From an uncultured Collinsella sp. (GTDB taxonomy: Bacteria > Actinomycetota > Coriobacteriia > Coriobacteriales > Coriobacteriaceae), in contig CABUWV010000005.1 of assembly GCA_902495355.1 (NCBI GenBank), positions 81,001 through 145,000 of the forward strand: DNA of 64,000 nucleotides. The letters run 5' to 3'. Positions 34,206 to 41,154 of this stretch are shown in pieces. Numbering within the stretch: the stretch's first letter is position 1; each line of letters begins with the position of its first letter. The notes beneath the pieces were generated by a model that saw only the letters and a list, made by a program, of their open reading frames with translations, ran no database searches and had not been told where the DNA came from. Position numbers and translations under genes: made by a program.

Positions 34206-34952
34206 CTAGAACAGGAAGCCGAGGACGATGAGGGCGATACTGATGATAATCACAGCAATGTCCAGGCCCTTGATGGGGTAGCGCTTATACGAGCTCGCGC
34301 GCGTGCGCAGGTAGAAGCCGCGCTGCTCGGCGGCAAGCGCGGTGGCATCGGTCTTGCCCACGCTCGAGATAAGCAGTGGCACGCACAGCGGCAGCATGAG
34401 CTTGAGTTTCTTGACGGGATTCTTAGTGTCGTATTCGACGCCGCGTGCAGTCTGCGCCTCCATGATGGCGTTCATTTCCTGGCCAAATACCGGCACAAAG
34501 CGCAGTGCCGTGGTAAAGGTGAAGGCATAGCGATATGGCACGTGCAGCACCTCGACGCAGGCGTTGGCGAGGTCGTTGAGTTTGGTCACCATAAGCATGA
34601 GGATGAGTGGCAGCGCCACACCCAACAGGCGTAGGCAGGCCTTCGATCCGGTAATGAGGCCCGTGTCGGTGATAAAGCCCCACACCATGTTACCGTCGCG
34701 CATAAAGGCCAGCTGAAGCACCAGCATGATAAGCGCGAGCGGAATCAGCAGCTTGAGTAGCGAGAGCAGGCGGTCGGCGACGCCGGCGTAGGCGCCCAGT
34801 GCAAGGGTGAGCGCCAAAAAGCCCAATAGCGTCACGTAGGTATCGGACAGGAAGATGCCGATGATGATGGCGGCGGCGAGGCCCAGCTTGACGACCGGGT
34901 TCAAGCGGTGCAGCAGTGTGTCGCCCGGCATGTAGTCGATGACGTTAACCAC
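34206..34952 (-). CDS. ecfT: ECF transporter transmembrane subunit EcfT
   Basis: The 248-residue protein has about five membrane segments and the two EcfT coupling motifs with Ala-Arg-Gly-like cores (MEAQTARGVEY and LAAEQRGFYLR) that contact the ATPases. It overlaps the fused ATPase gene by 8 nt. It forms the shared scaffold of an energy-coupling factor transporter. It is the last gene of the ECF operon. Confidence 0.9.
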   Translation of the reverse strand: MVNVIDYMPGDTLLHRLNPVVKLGLAAAIIIGIFLSDTYVTLLGFLALTLALGAYAGVADRLLSLLKLLIPLALIMLVLQLAFMRDGNMVWGFITDTGLITGSKACLRLLGVALPLILMLMVTKLNDLANACVEVLHVPYRYAFTFTTALRFVPVFGQEMNAIMEAQTARGVEYDTKNPVKKLKLMLPLCVPLLISSVGKTDATALAAEQRGFYLRTRASSYKRYPIKGLDIAVIIISIALIVLGFLF

Positions 34953-36696
34953 GGTTGACCATCTCCTCGGTAATGCGAACGATATCGGTGACCTCGCTCA
35001 CCTGTGCAAAGGCGGGAGAGACGGAGGATGTCAGGCGGCGAGAAAGCTCTATGACCTGGGGTGGCTCAACATAGGCTCGCTGCATGAGCTCGATGTTCGA
35101 GAACAGTTCGTGCGTGCAGCCGCGCTCGAGGATGCGGCCGTCGGCCATGACTACGATGCGCTCGGCAAAGTCGGAGACGACTTCCATGTCGTGGCAGACC
35201 ATGATTACAGCGCAGCCGCGCTCGGCCATGGTGCGCACGGTTTCCATGACGGTCATGCACTCGCGGTAGTCAAGGCCGCTCGTGGGCTCGTCGAGCACTA
35301 CGATTTTGGGCTCTACGACCACGACGGAGGCGAGTGCTACCATCTGGCGCTGACCGCGCGAGAGCGAGAAGGGCGCCTCGTCGGCTGGCAAGCCAAAGCG
35401 GTCGATGACGAGCTGGGCGCGACGCAGTGCCTCGGCGCGGTCGATGCCGGCAAGCTCCAAGCCAAAGGCGACCTCGTCGAGCACGGTGTCCTTGCAGATC
35501 TGGCGGTCGGGGTTTTGGAAGAGGGTTGCGACTTCGCGGGCGATGCGGCTCGTGGGAACGGCTGCGGTATCCAGTCCCGTGACGCGTACGCTGCCCGAGG
35601 CGGGCTTAAGCAGGCCTGTGAGCAGCTTAGTGAGCGTGGTCTTGCCGGCGCCGTTTTGGCCGACGATGCCCACGAGCTCGCCGGGATAGAGGGTAAGGTT
35701 GAGGTCGTGGACGGCGGCGCCGCCATTGGGATAGGCAAACTCAACGTGATCGAAGGCGAGCACGGGCTCGGCGTCCTTGGCGTGCGGGCGCAACGACGGT
35801 GCGTGCGGCGAGCCGGCGGGTGCCTGAATGTCGCTGCTTGCGTGTGCGGGGTCGACGATGCCCGTAATCAGGCGCTCGGCCTCATCAACATCCAAACAGG
35901 GAGTGCCGCTGGCCAGGCCATCGGCCTCGAGGCTGTTGAAAATGCGCGTGACACGTGGGCAATCGACGCCGATGGCGCGGAGCTCATCGGCGTGCGCGAA
36001 GACCTCGTGCGGCTCGCCCTGTAGCGCGATTTCGCCATGATTGAGCACGAACACGCGGCTGCAATACTCCGAAAGCAGCGCGACTTTTTGCTCAACGACG
36101 ACGATGGTGATGCCGAGTGCATGGTTGGCCTCACGCAGGGTCTCGAAGACCAGCGTGGAGCTGGCGGGGTCGAGCGCCGCGGTGGGTTCGTCGAGCACGA
36201 GCACGCGCGGACGCATGGCGAGGATGGCGGCGATGGCAACCTTTTGCTTTTGGCCGCCTGAGAGGGTGGCGATCTCGCGGTCGCGCAGGTCGCTGATGCC
36301 GACGGTCTCGAGCGTTTCGCTCACACGTTGCTCGATTTGGTCGTGGGGAACGCCAAAGTTCTCCAGGCCAAATAGCATCTCGTCCTCGACGACCGAGGCG
36401 ACCATTTGCGTGTCGATGTCCTGCAACACGCTGCCGACGATCTGCGACACATCGGTGAGCGAAACTTCACAGGTGTCGTTGCCGTCGACAGTGACGGAGC
36501 CAAAGAACGTGCCGGTGTAATGGTGGGGTACGGCTCCCGACAGGCAGGCGGCAAGTGTGGACTTGCCGGCGCCCGAAGGCCCGATAATGCCGATAAAATC
36601 TCCCCTGTTCACGCCGAGTGAGATATGCTTAAGCGCCTGCTCGGTCTGCGTGCCGTAGGAGAACGAGACATCGTCGACGTTGATGATCGTTTCCAT
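34945..36696 (-). CDS. ECF transporter ATPase, fused EcfA-EcfA'
   Basis: The 583-residue protein contains two ABC ATPase domains in one chain. Domain 1 has GPSGAGKST, LSGGQKQKVAIA and VLVLDEPTAALD; domain 2 has GQNGAGKTT, LSRGQRQMVALA and IVVLDEPTSGLD. In many ECF systems these are two genes, while fused forms are known in actinobacteria. It powers import through EcfT and the S subunit encoded upstream. The gap of about 200 nt to the S gene holds a structured repeat. Confidence 0.92.
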   Translation of the reverse strand: METIINVDDVSFSYGTQTEQALKHISLGVNRGDFIGIIGPSGAGKSTLAACLSGAVPHHYTGTFFGSVTVDGNDTCEVSLTDVSQIVGSVLQDIDTQMVASVVEDEMLFGLENFGVPHDQIEQRVSETLETVGISDLRDREIATLSGGQKQKVAIAAILAMRPRVLVLDEPTAALDPASSTLVFETLREANHALGITIVVVEQKVALLSEYCSRVFVLNHGEIALQGEPHEVFAHADELRAIGVDCPRVTRIFNSLEADGLASGTPCLDVDEAERLITGIVDPAHASSDIQAPAGSPHAPSLRPHAKDAEPVLAFDHVEFAYPNGGAAVHDLNLTLYPGELVGIVGQNGAGKTTLTKLLTGLLKPASGSVRVTGLDTAAVPTSRIAREVATLFQNPDRQICKDTVLDEVAFGLELAGIDRAEALRRAQLVIDRFGLPADEAPFSLSRGQRQMVALASVVVVEPKIVVLDEPTSGLDYRECMTVMETVRTMAERGCAVIMVCHDMEVVSDFAERIVVMADGRILERGCTHELFSNIELMQRAYVEPPQVIELSRRLTSSVSPAFAQVSEVTDIVRITEEMVNRG

Positions 36697-36797
36697 GGAT
36701 ACCTTTCATAGTCATCGGACGTTCTTGAATGACGAGCCTTATAAGAATGTCCATGAGCTCGTTGTTTGGGACAGTCTTTGGTGGTGAAGTACGGAGA

Positions 36798-36898
36798 CGG
36801 CTTTACGAGGTGCCCCAGGTTGGCGCGAAAGAGGAGCGAAGCGTACTTGGGTACGCGAGCGACGAATGAACGCCAAGATGGGGCACCTCGTAAAGCCG
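36798..36898. repeat. Structured repeat with conserved 55-nt core, copy 2
   Basis: Outer perfect 20-bp arms (36798-36817 with 36879-36898) enclose a 55-nt core at 36821-36875. The ends TGGCG/CGCCA pair, and the conserved halves (GCGAAAGAGGAG; CGACGA and TGAACG) match copy 1 at 21231. The middle 23 nt differ in sequence but are again self-complementary. It starts 6 nt after the S-subunit stop codon, within the ECF operon. Confidence 0.75.
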
Positions 36899-36904
36899 AG
36901 CGGG

Positions 36905-37477
36905 TTAGTTGAGCTTAAGGGCCTTCTGGATGGGCAGGTAGAGTGCGCCGACCAGGATGGCGTTAAAGACGGCGGTCATGGCGACGACGGGCAGCATGGC
37001 AGCGGCGAGCTCGCCCACCACGCCGAGCATGGCCATCTTGATGACCATGAAGATGACGCCCGAAACAAAGGTGGTCACGAAGGTCGCGACGATGGCGACG
37101 GCAGGCTTGACCTGGCCGTCCTTGGCAGCAGCGTTGACAATGACGGCCATGAGCATGGCGGCGATGCCCTCGGCGGCAAAATCGACGAACGGCGAGGTGG
37201 TGGTGATCTGGATCACTGCGGCCGAGATCAGGCCGATAACGAGCGCCTGACCGATGTTGGGGCGCACGACCAGGATAGTGAGGCAGAAGGCCGAGATAAT
37301 GAACTCGGGGCTGATCATGCCGCCCGAGATGCCGGAGATGGCCTTGCCGACGGTGAAGTTGAGGATGAAGCCGGCGGCAAGCAGGATGGCGAGCAAGACG
37401 AGAGCACGGACGTCGAGTTTGCCGCGGTCGGTGGTCTGGACGGTGCGGGGCTGGGCGGCGGTGGTGTTCTGAGACAT
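36905..37477 (-). CDS. ECF transporter S component, probably tryptophan-specific
   Basis: The 190-residue protein has about six membrane helices (VLLAILLAAGFILNFTVG, GGMISPEFIISAFCLTIL, GQALVIGLISAAVIQITT and others), the layout of ECF substrate-binding S subunits. AAAGGA precedes the ATG at 37477. The gene lies behind a leader peptide with three Trp codons and a terminator, which implies that uncharged Trp-tRNA controls it, so tryptophan is the likely ligand (TrpP-like role). The ligand is inferred from this regulation, not from binding residues. Confidence 0.8.
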   Translation of the reverse strand: MSQNTTAAQPRTVQTTDRGKLDVRALVLLAILLAAGFILNFTVGKAISGISGGMISPEFIISAFCLTILVVRPNIGQALVIGLISAAVIQITTTSPFVDFAAEGIAAMLMAVIVNAAAKDGQVKPAVAIVATFVTTFVSGVIFMVIKMAMLGVVGELAAAMLPVVAMTAVFNAILVGALYLPIQKALKLN

Positions 37478-37554
37478 GGTGAAAATCCTTTCGGAAGGGG
37501 AGTGCAAGAGAAAAGCGGAGGCGCGTGATGCGAATGCGATCGGGCTCGAGATAG

Positions 37555-37586
37555 AAAAAGGCCCCCGGTCGAAACCGGAGGCCTTT
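37555..37586 (-). terminator. Attenuator terminator of the ECF operon
   Basis: On the minus strand 37574-37586 and 37557-37569 form a 13-bp stem with one wobble and a TTCG loop, followed by T residues. It lies between the leader peptide and the S-subunit gene. Confidence 0.85.
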
Positions 37587-37621
37587 CAATCACCTAGAGC
37601 GCAAAAACAGGCGTGAGGGAC

Positions 37622-37690
37622 TCACTGTCGACCGATCGTATTCGCATCACGCCACCACCAGTTGTTGAGAGACTTCATCGTGTTCTTCAT
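37622..37690 (-). CDS. Trp leader peptide (22 residues, three Trp codons)
   Basis: A 22-codon ORF starts with ATG at 37690, 8 nt after AAAGGAG, and ends with TGA at 37622-37624. It begins MKNTMKSLNN, has Trp at positions 11, 12 and 13 (codons at 37652-37660), and continues RDANTIGRQ. Three consecutive TGG codons in a short ORF before a terminator are the hallmark of a trp-type leader. A TATAGT -10 box lies about 58 nt upstream (37749-37754). It senses charged Trp-tRNA and controls the ECF genes. Confidence 0.85.
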   Translation of the reverse strand: MKNTMKSLNNWWWRDANTIGRQ

Positions 37691-37775
37691 GTTGGTGGCT
37701 CCTTTCGTGATGCCGTGGCGCGGTCGCACCAAGTTGCTGTTGCGCTGCACTATAGCACAGCGAAGTGTGTGCGGG

Positions 37776-37814
37776 GAAATCTTTTTTGAAAAGATTTCAG
37801 GCGGGTTTCCCGCC
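37776..37814 (-). terminator. Double hairpin ending the DAG-kinase operon
   Basis: A GGCGGG/CCCGCC stem with a 3-nt loop (37800-37814) and a 10-bp AT stem (37776-37785 with 37789-37798) follow the second small ORF. They end close to the promoter of the Trp leader and could separate the two transcription units. Confidence 0.5.
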
Positions 37815-37884
37815 GGTCAAAAAGGCGGGCTGAGCGGGCGGGGCAGCCTTAGCCATCTCGTCCGCTCCCTGGGGCATGAGGGCC

Positions 37885-37962
37885 TTAGGCCTTCTTGCGA
37901 CGATAGATCACATAGGCGCAGACACCGATGATGACGACGGCGCCAACGGCCATGGCGGCCAT
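37885..37962 (-). CDS. Small single-pass membrane protein B (25 residues)
   Basis: A 25-codon ORF (MAAMAVGAVVIIGVCAYVIY, then RRKKA) starts at 37962, with GAAGG 7 nt upstream, and ends at 37885. It is one hydrophobic helix with a basic C-terminal tail, fitting insertion with the tail in the cytoplasm. It follows a similar 30-residue protein and the lipid-kinase gene on the same strand. No family is recognised. Confidence 0.55.
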   Translation of the reverse strand: MAAMAVGAVVIIGVCAYVIYRRKKA

Positions 37963-38018
37963 GTTGTTGCCTTCGGACTTCTCCTCGGTGGTTGGATGAA
38001 TATCATACCAATGTGGAA

Positions 38019-38111
38019 TTACTTCTTCCGGCGGTGGATCACGTTGATCGCATAGCCGATGAGCATGGCCAGAACAATGACGATAAAGCCGGGCAGGGGA
38101 GTGTCGTTCAT
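38019..38111 (-). CDS. Small single-pass membrane protein A (30 residues)
   Basis: A 30-codon ORF starts at 38111 with a GGAGG site (38117-38121) that touches the stop codon of the lipid-kinase gene, so it is probably translationally coupled. The product has a hydrophobic core (GFIVIVLAMLIGYAINVI) and ends HRRKK. The shared design with the 25-residue protein just downstream suggests a related pair. Confidence 0.65.
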   Translation of the reverse strand: MNDTPLPGFIVIVLAMLIGYAINVIHRRKK

Positions 38112-38120
38112 GGGGTCCTC

Positions 38121-39038
38121 CTATTTTCCGAGTGGGGAGAATTCGTCGACGATGAGGTCGAGGCATTGCGGAAGTGCGCGGGCACCAAAGACGCCCGAGT
38201 TGCTGGAGATGATCTCGCCATCGAACTGCATGCCCAGCGACGGGGTGCAGGTGATCTTGGCTTCCTTGGTCTGGATGATCTTGAACTGCGGGCGGCCGAG
38301 CACCTTGCCGGCGGGGTCGAGTGCGGCGGTGATCACGGTGGGCAGGAGCTGGACGGTTTTTACGGGCTCGATGACCGCGATGTCGACCATGCCGTCGTTC
38401 ATGCGGCAATCGGGGAACAGGTTGATGTCGTTTTGAATGACCGAGGTGTTGCCGGCCATGCAACAGATGCCATCGAGCTCCTCGACAATGCCGTCATGCT
38501 CAATCGTAAAGTGCGCCACCGTGGGGTTTGGTGTGGCGAGCGCCGACAGGAAATAGGCGATCTCGCCGATGTCGTTTTTGGCGGGGGCGGCCTTCATCAT
38601 GATCTCGGCGTCGAAGCCCGAGCCGGCGATGATGATAAAGCCGTGGCGCTTCTCGTTGCCGTTCTCGTCGAGCCAAAAGAGCTCGCCCATGTCCACTTTG
38701 ACCGTGCGACCGGCGCGGCAAGCCTTGGCAAGCGCCGCGGCCTCGGGGGCATTGCCAATGTTGTTGAAGAACAGGCAGGCCGTACCGGAGGGGAAGACGA
38801 GCGTGGGGACACCGCACCCGCGCATTTGGTCGAGCACGTTGGAGACGGTGCCGTCGCCGCCCGAAACGACCACGCGATCAAACTCGCGCACGTCTGCCAC
38901 GGCGTCCTCGGGTTCCATGCCATCGCCGATAAAGCGCATCACGACCTCGTCGCCGCCCTGCGCGAGGGCGTGCGTGAACGCGTAGATTTCATCTGAGCTG
39001 GGGCCCGATGCCGGGTTGTGGATGATAAGGCAGCGCAT
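38121..39038 (-). CDS. Diacylglycerol/lipid kinase family protein
   Basis: The 305-residue protein belongs to the DAGK catalytic family: IIHNPASGPSSDE at the N terminus, VVVSGGDGTVSNVL as the nucleotide loop, FPSGTACLFFNNIG, and a C-terminal domain with CRMNDGMVDIAVI. Members phosphorylate diacylglycerol or sphingosine-like lipids (DgkB, YegS). The usual GTxNDFA motif reads GTACLFFNN here, so the substrate may differ. Two tiny membrane-protein genes follow in the same transcript. Confidence 0.8.
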   Translation of the reverse strand: MRCLIIHNPASGPSSDEIYAFTHALAQGGDEVVMRFIGDGMEPEDAVADVREFDRVVVSGGDGTVSNVLDQMRGCGVPTLVFPSGTACLFFNNIGNAPEAAALAKACRAGRTVKVDMGELFWLDENGNEKRHGFIIIAGSGFDAEIMMKAAPAKNDIGEIAYFLSALATPNPTVAHFTIEHDGIVEELDGICCMAGNTSVIQNDINLFPDCRMNDGMVDIAVIEPVKTVQLLPTVITAALDPAGKVLGRPQFKIIQTKEAKITCTPSLGMQFDGEIISSNSGVFGARALPQCLDLIVDEFSPLGK

Positions 39039-39136
39039 ACTTACGTTCCCGTTCTGTGACTAACCGAGTATAGTTGTAAGGCAATGCCGATATCCTACCC
39101 GTGTTTTTCGGGCCTAACCTTATTCGATGGGTTGAT

Positions 39137-40270
39137 ATGTACATTTCCACACATCAGGCTCTACTCGACTTTTGCCAGCGCGCCCGCGAGTTCGACGCGA
39201 TTGCCGTCGATACCGAGTTTTTGCGCGAGCGCACGTTCCACCCGCGCCTGTGCTTGGTCCAGATTGCCACCCCTGCCGAGAGCGTCGCGGTCGATCCTCT
39301 GGTGATCGACGACCTATCGCCGCTGGCCGAGCTTATGGGCGATGAGAGCGTGACCAAGGTGTTTCACGCTTGCTCGCAGGATATGGAGGTTATGCTCCAT
39401 ACCGTGGGCGTGCTGCCGCGACCGATTTTCGATACGCAGGTCGCCGCCGCCTTTTTGGGCGAGCGCCAGCAGATTTCGTATGGCGCGCTTGTTCAGACGT
39501 TCTGTGGTGTATCGCTGCCCAAGACCGAGTCGCTGACCGACTGGTCGCGCCGCCCGCTGACCGATAAGCAGATCGAGTACGCGATCGATGACGTCAAGTA
39601 CCTGATTGTCGCCTATACCGAGATGATGAGTCGCCTGCGCGAGCTGGGCCGGGTGGATTGGGTGCTCGACGAGCTGCGCCCGCTGGCCGACGAGTCACAC
39701 TACCGCGGCGACCGCCATGAGGCGTTCCGCAAGGTCAAGCGCATCAACTCCTGTAGCCGCCACCAGTTGGGCATCGCGCGTGAGCTTGCCGCTTGGCGCG
39801 AGGACCGCGCCGAGCGCCGCAACATCCCGCGCAAGTGGGTCATGTCCGACGATACGCTGCTGGCCCTGGTTAAACGTAATCCCGTTCGTGTTGAGGAGTT
39901 CCGCAGCATTCGCGGTACCGACCAGCTGGGGGAGCGCGACGTGGACGGCGCGCTCATGGCCATCAAGCGCGGTGCGAGCTGCCCACACGATCGCCTGCCG
40001 CTCATGGTACGCGGGCACCGCCAGATTTCGCCGGAGTTGGAGAGCGTGACGGACCTGATGTATGCGCTCATTCGCCTGGTTGCCGAGCGCTCGGGCGTGG
40101 CGACCTCGGTCATTGCCTCGCGCGATGACCTGGCCGACTATATTGAGCATCCCGAGCAGAGCCCCCTGCGCGAAGGTTGGCGCTTTGAGCTTGTGGGCTC
40201 GCGCCTGGACGATCTGCTTTCCGGCAATATGGGGTTGACGGTGAAGGACGGCAAAATCGAGCTCCTGTAG
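39137..40270 (+). CDS. rnd: Ribonuclease D
   Basis: The 377-residue protein has the DEDD exonuclease motifs (AVDTEFLRERTFHPRLCLVQ, FHACSQDMEVM and YAIDDVKYLIVAY) followed by HRDC-type domains (REDRAERRNIPRKWVMSDDTL, around residues 205-285). RNase D trims tRNA and other RNA 3' ends. The start is uncertain: ATG 39137 gives the family-like MYISTHQALLDF, while a GTG at 39101 is in frame; neither has a strong ribosome site. A TATAGT box lies at 39070-39075. Confidence 0.87.
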   Translation: MYISTHQALLDFCQRAREFDAIAVDTEFLRERTFHPRLCLVQIATPAESVAVDPLVIDDLSPLAELMGDESVTKVFHACSQDMEVMLHTVGVLPRPIFDTQVAAAFLGERQQISYGALVQTFCGVSLPKTESLTDWSRRPLTDKQIEYAIDDVKYLIVAYTEMMSRLRELGRVDWVLDELRPLADESHYRGDRHEAFRKVKRINSCSRHQLGIARELAAWREDRAERRNIPRKWVMSDDTLLALVKRNPVRVEEFRSIRGTDQLGERDVDGALMAIKRGASCPHDRLPLMVRGHRQISPELESVTDLMYALIRLVAERSGVATSVIASRDDLADYIEHPEQSPLREGWRFELVGSRLDDLLSGNMGLTVKDGKIELL

Positions 40271-40334
40271 GGAAGCCTAGCCGGTTGAGTGGGTAAAATG
40301 CCTCCAACGTGTAACTCGACTCGGAGGAATTCGC

Positions 40335-41039
40335 ATGCCTTATTACTATGGATACGGCTTTGGCATCGACCCGCTGTACCTGCTGGTTGTTCTTGTCTGC
40401 ACGGTGCTTGGCCTTGCCGCACAGAACTATATCAACTCGACGTACAAAACCTGGTCCAAGGTTCGCTCGGACGGCGATACGGGTGCCACAGTCGCTCGCC
40501 GCATGCTCGATGCCAACGGTTGTAGCGCCGTGGGTATCAAGGGTGTCGCTGGCGAGCTCACCGACCATTACAACCCGCAGGACAACAACCTGTATCTGTC
40601 GGATGCCAACCGTTCGGGCGGTTCGGTCGCAAGCGTTGCCGTCGCCTGCCACGAGGCGGGCCATGCCGCCCAGCGTCAAAGCGGCTATGCCATGATGAAA
40701 GTGCGTACCGCCCTCGTGCCGGTCGTCAACTTTACCCAGAACACCTGGACCATCGTGTTACTCTTGGGCCTGTTTATGAACATTGCCGGGCTCACGACCC
40801 TCGCGTTGATCTTCTTCTCGTTTAGTGTGCTGTTCCAACTCGTTACGTTGCCTGTCGAGATTGACGCCAGCCGACGTGCTGTGGCGTACATCGAGCAGTC
40901 GGGCATGAGCTCCAAGCAGGTCAACGGCGCCAAGAAGGTACTGACGGCAGCCGCGCTTACCTATGTGGCTGCAGCGCTCACTTCGATCATTCAGTTGCTC
41001 TACCTTATGGCTCGCTACAACAGAAACTCCAACCGATAA
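40335..41039 (+). CDS. YugP-like zinc metallopeptidase (DUF/peptidase family)
   Basis: The 234-residue membrane protein has an N-terminal helix (LYLLVVLVCTVLGLAA), the zinc motif HEAGH in VACHEAGHAAQRQ, and two or three C-terminal helices (TWTIVLLLGLFMNIAGLTTL, IFFSFSVLFQLVTLPVEID), as in YugP/HtpX-like peptidases. A GGAGG site precedes the ATG. It probably degrades or processes membrane proteins; no substrate is known. Confidence 0.85.
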   Translation: MPYYYGYGFGIDPLYLLVVLVCTVLGLAAQNYINSTYKTWSKVRSDGDTGATVARRMLDANGCSAVGIKGVAGELTDHYNPQDNNLYLSDANRSGGSVASVAVACHEAGHAAQRQSGYAMMKVRTALVPVVNFTQNTWTIVLLLGLFMNIAGLTTLALIFFSFSVLFQLVTLPVEIDASRRAVAYIEQSGMSSKQVNGAKKVLTAAALTYVAAALTSIIQLLYLMARYNRNSNR

Positions 41040-41055
41040 CAAATGGGACAGGCAG

Positions 41056-41085
41056 GCGCCGCGGGGATTCGTGTCCTCGCGGCGC
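41056..41085 (+). terminator. Hairpin between the YugP-like gene and xseA
   Basis: A 12-bp GC-rich stem (41056-41067 with 41074-41085, one wobble) follows the stop codon, and a TACTAT box at 41088-41093 follows it, suggesting a separate promoter for xseA. Confidence 0.55.
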
Positions 41086-41154
41086 TGTACTATGTGTTGG
41101 ACTTAATTTCGCACGGGGCCGGAGCCTCTGTGCTCGATAACGAAAGGAGGCTGC

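Larger units (their letters stand above)
37523..37690 (-). promoter_or_regulatory. Tryptophan attenuator of the ECF operon
   Basis: The leader holds mutually exclusive pairings on the minus strand: GGCGTGA just after the Trp codons (37647-37653) with TCACGCC (37610-37616); CGGTCGA (37628-37634) with TCGACCG of the terminator arm (37566-37572); and the terminator itself. A further 21-nt segment beyond the terminator (37523-37543) can pair with 37632-37652 at 20 positions. The layout is that of ribosome-mediated attenuation by Trp starvation. Mechanism is inferred from base pairing. Confidence 0.75.

Noticed and set aside
36697..36797. Separate gene between the ECF S and A-A' genes
   Set aside because: No ORF with a ribosome site; only the structured repeat and the promoterless gap are present.
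37885..38463. Single 192-codon minus-strand ORF
   Set aside because: Most of it lies antisense-frame inside the lipid-kinase gene; only its last 25 codons have a ribosome site and a sensible product.
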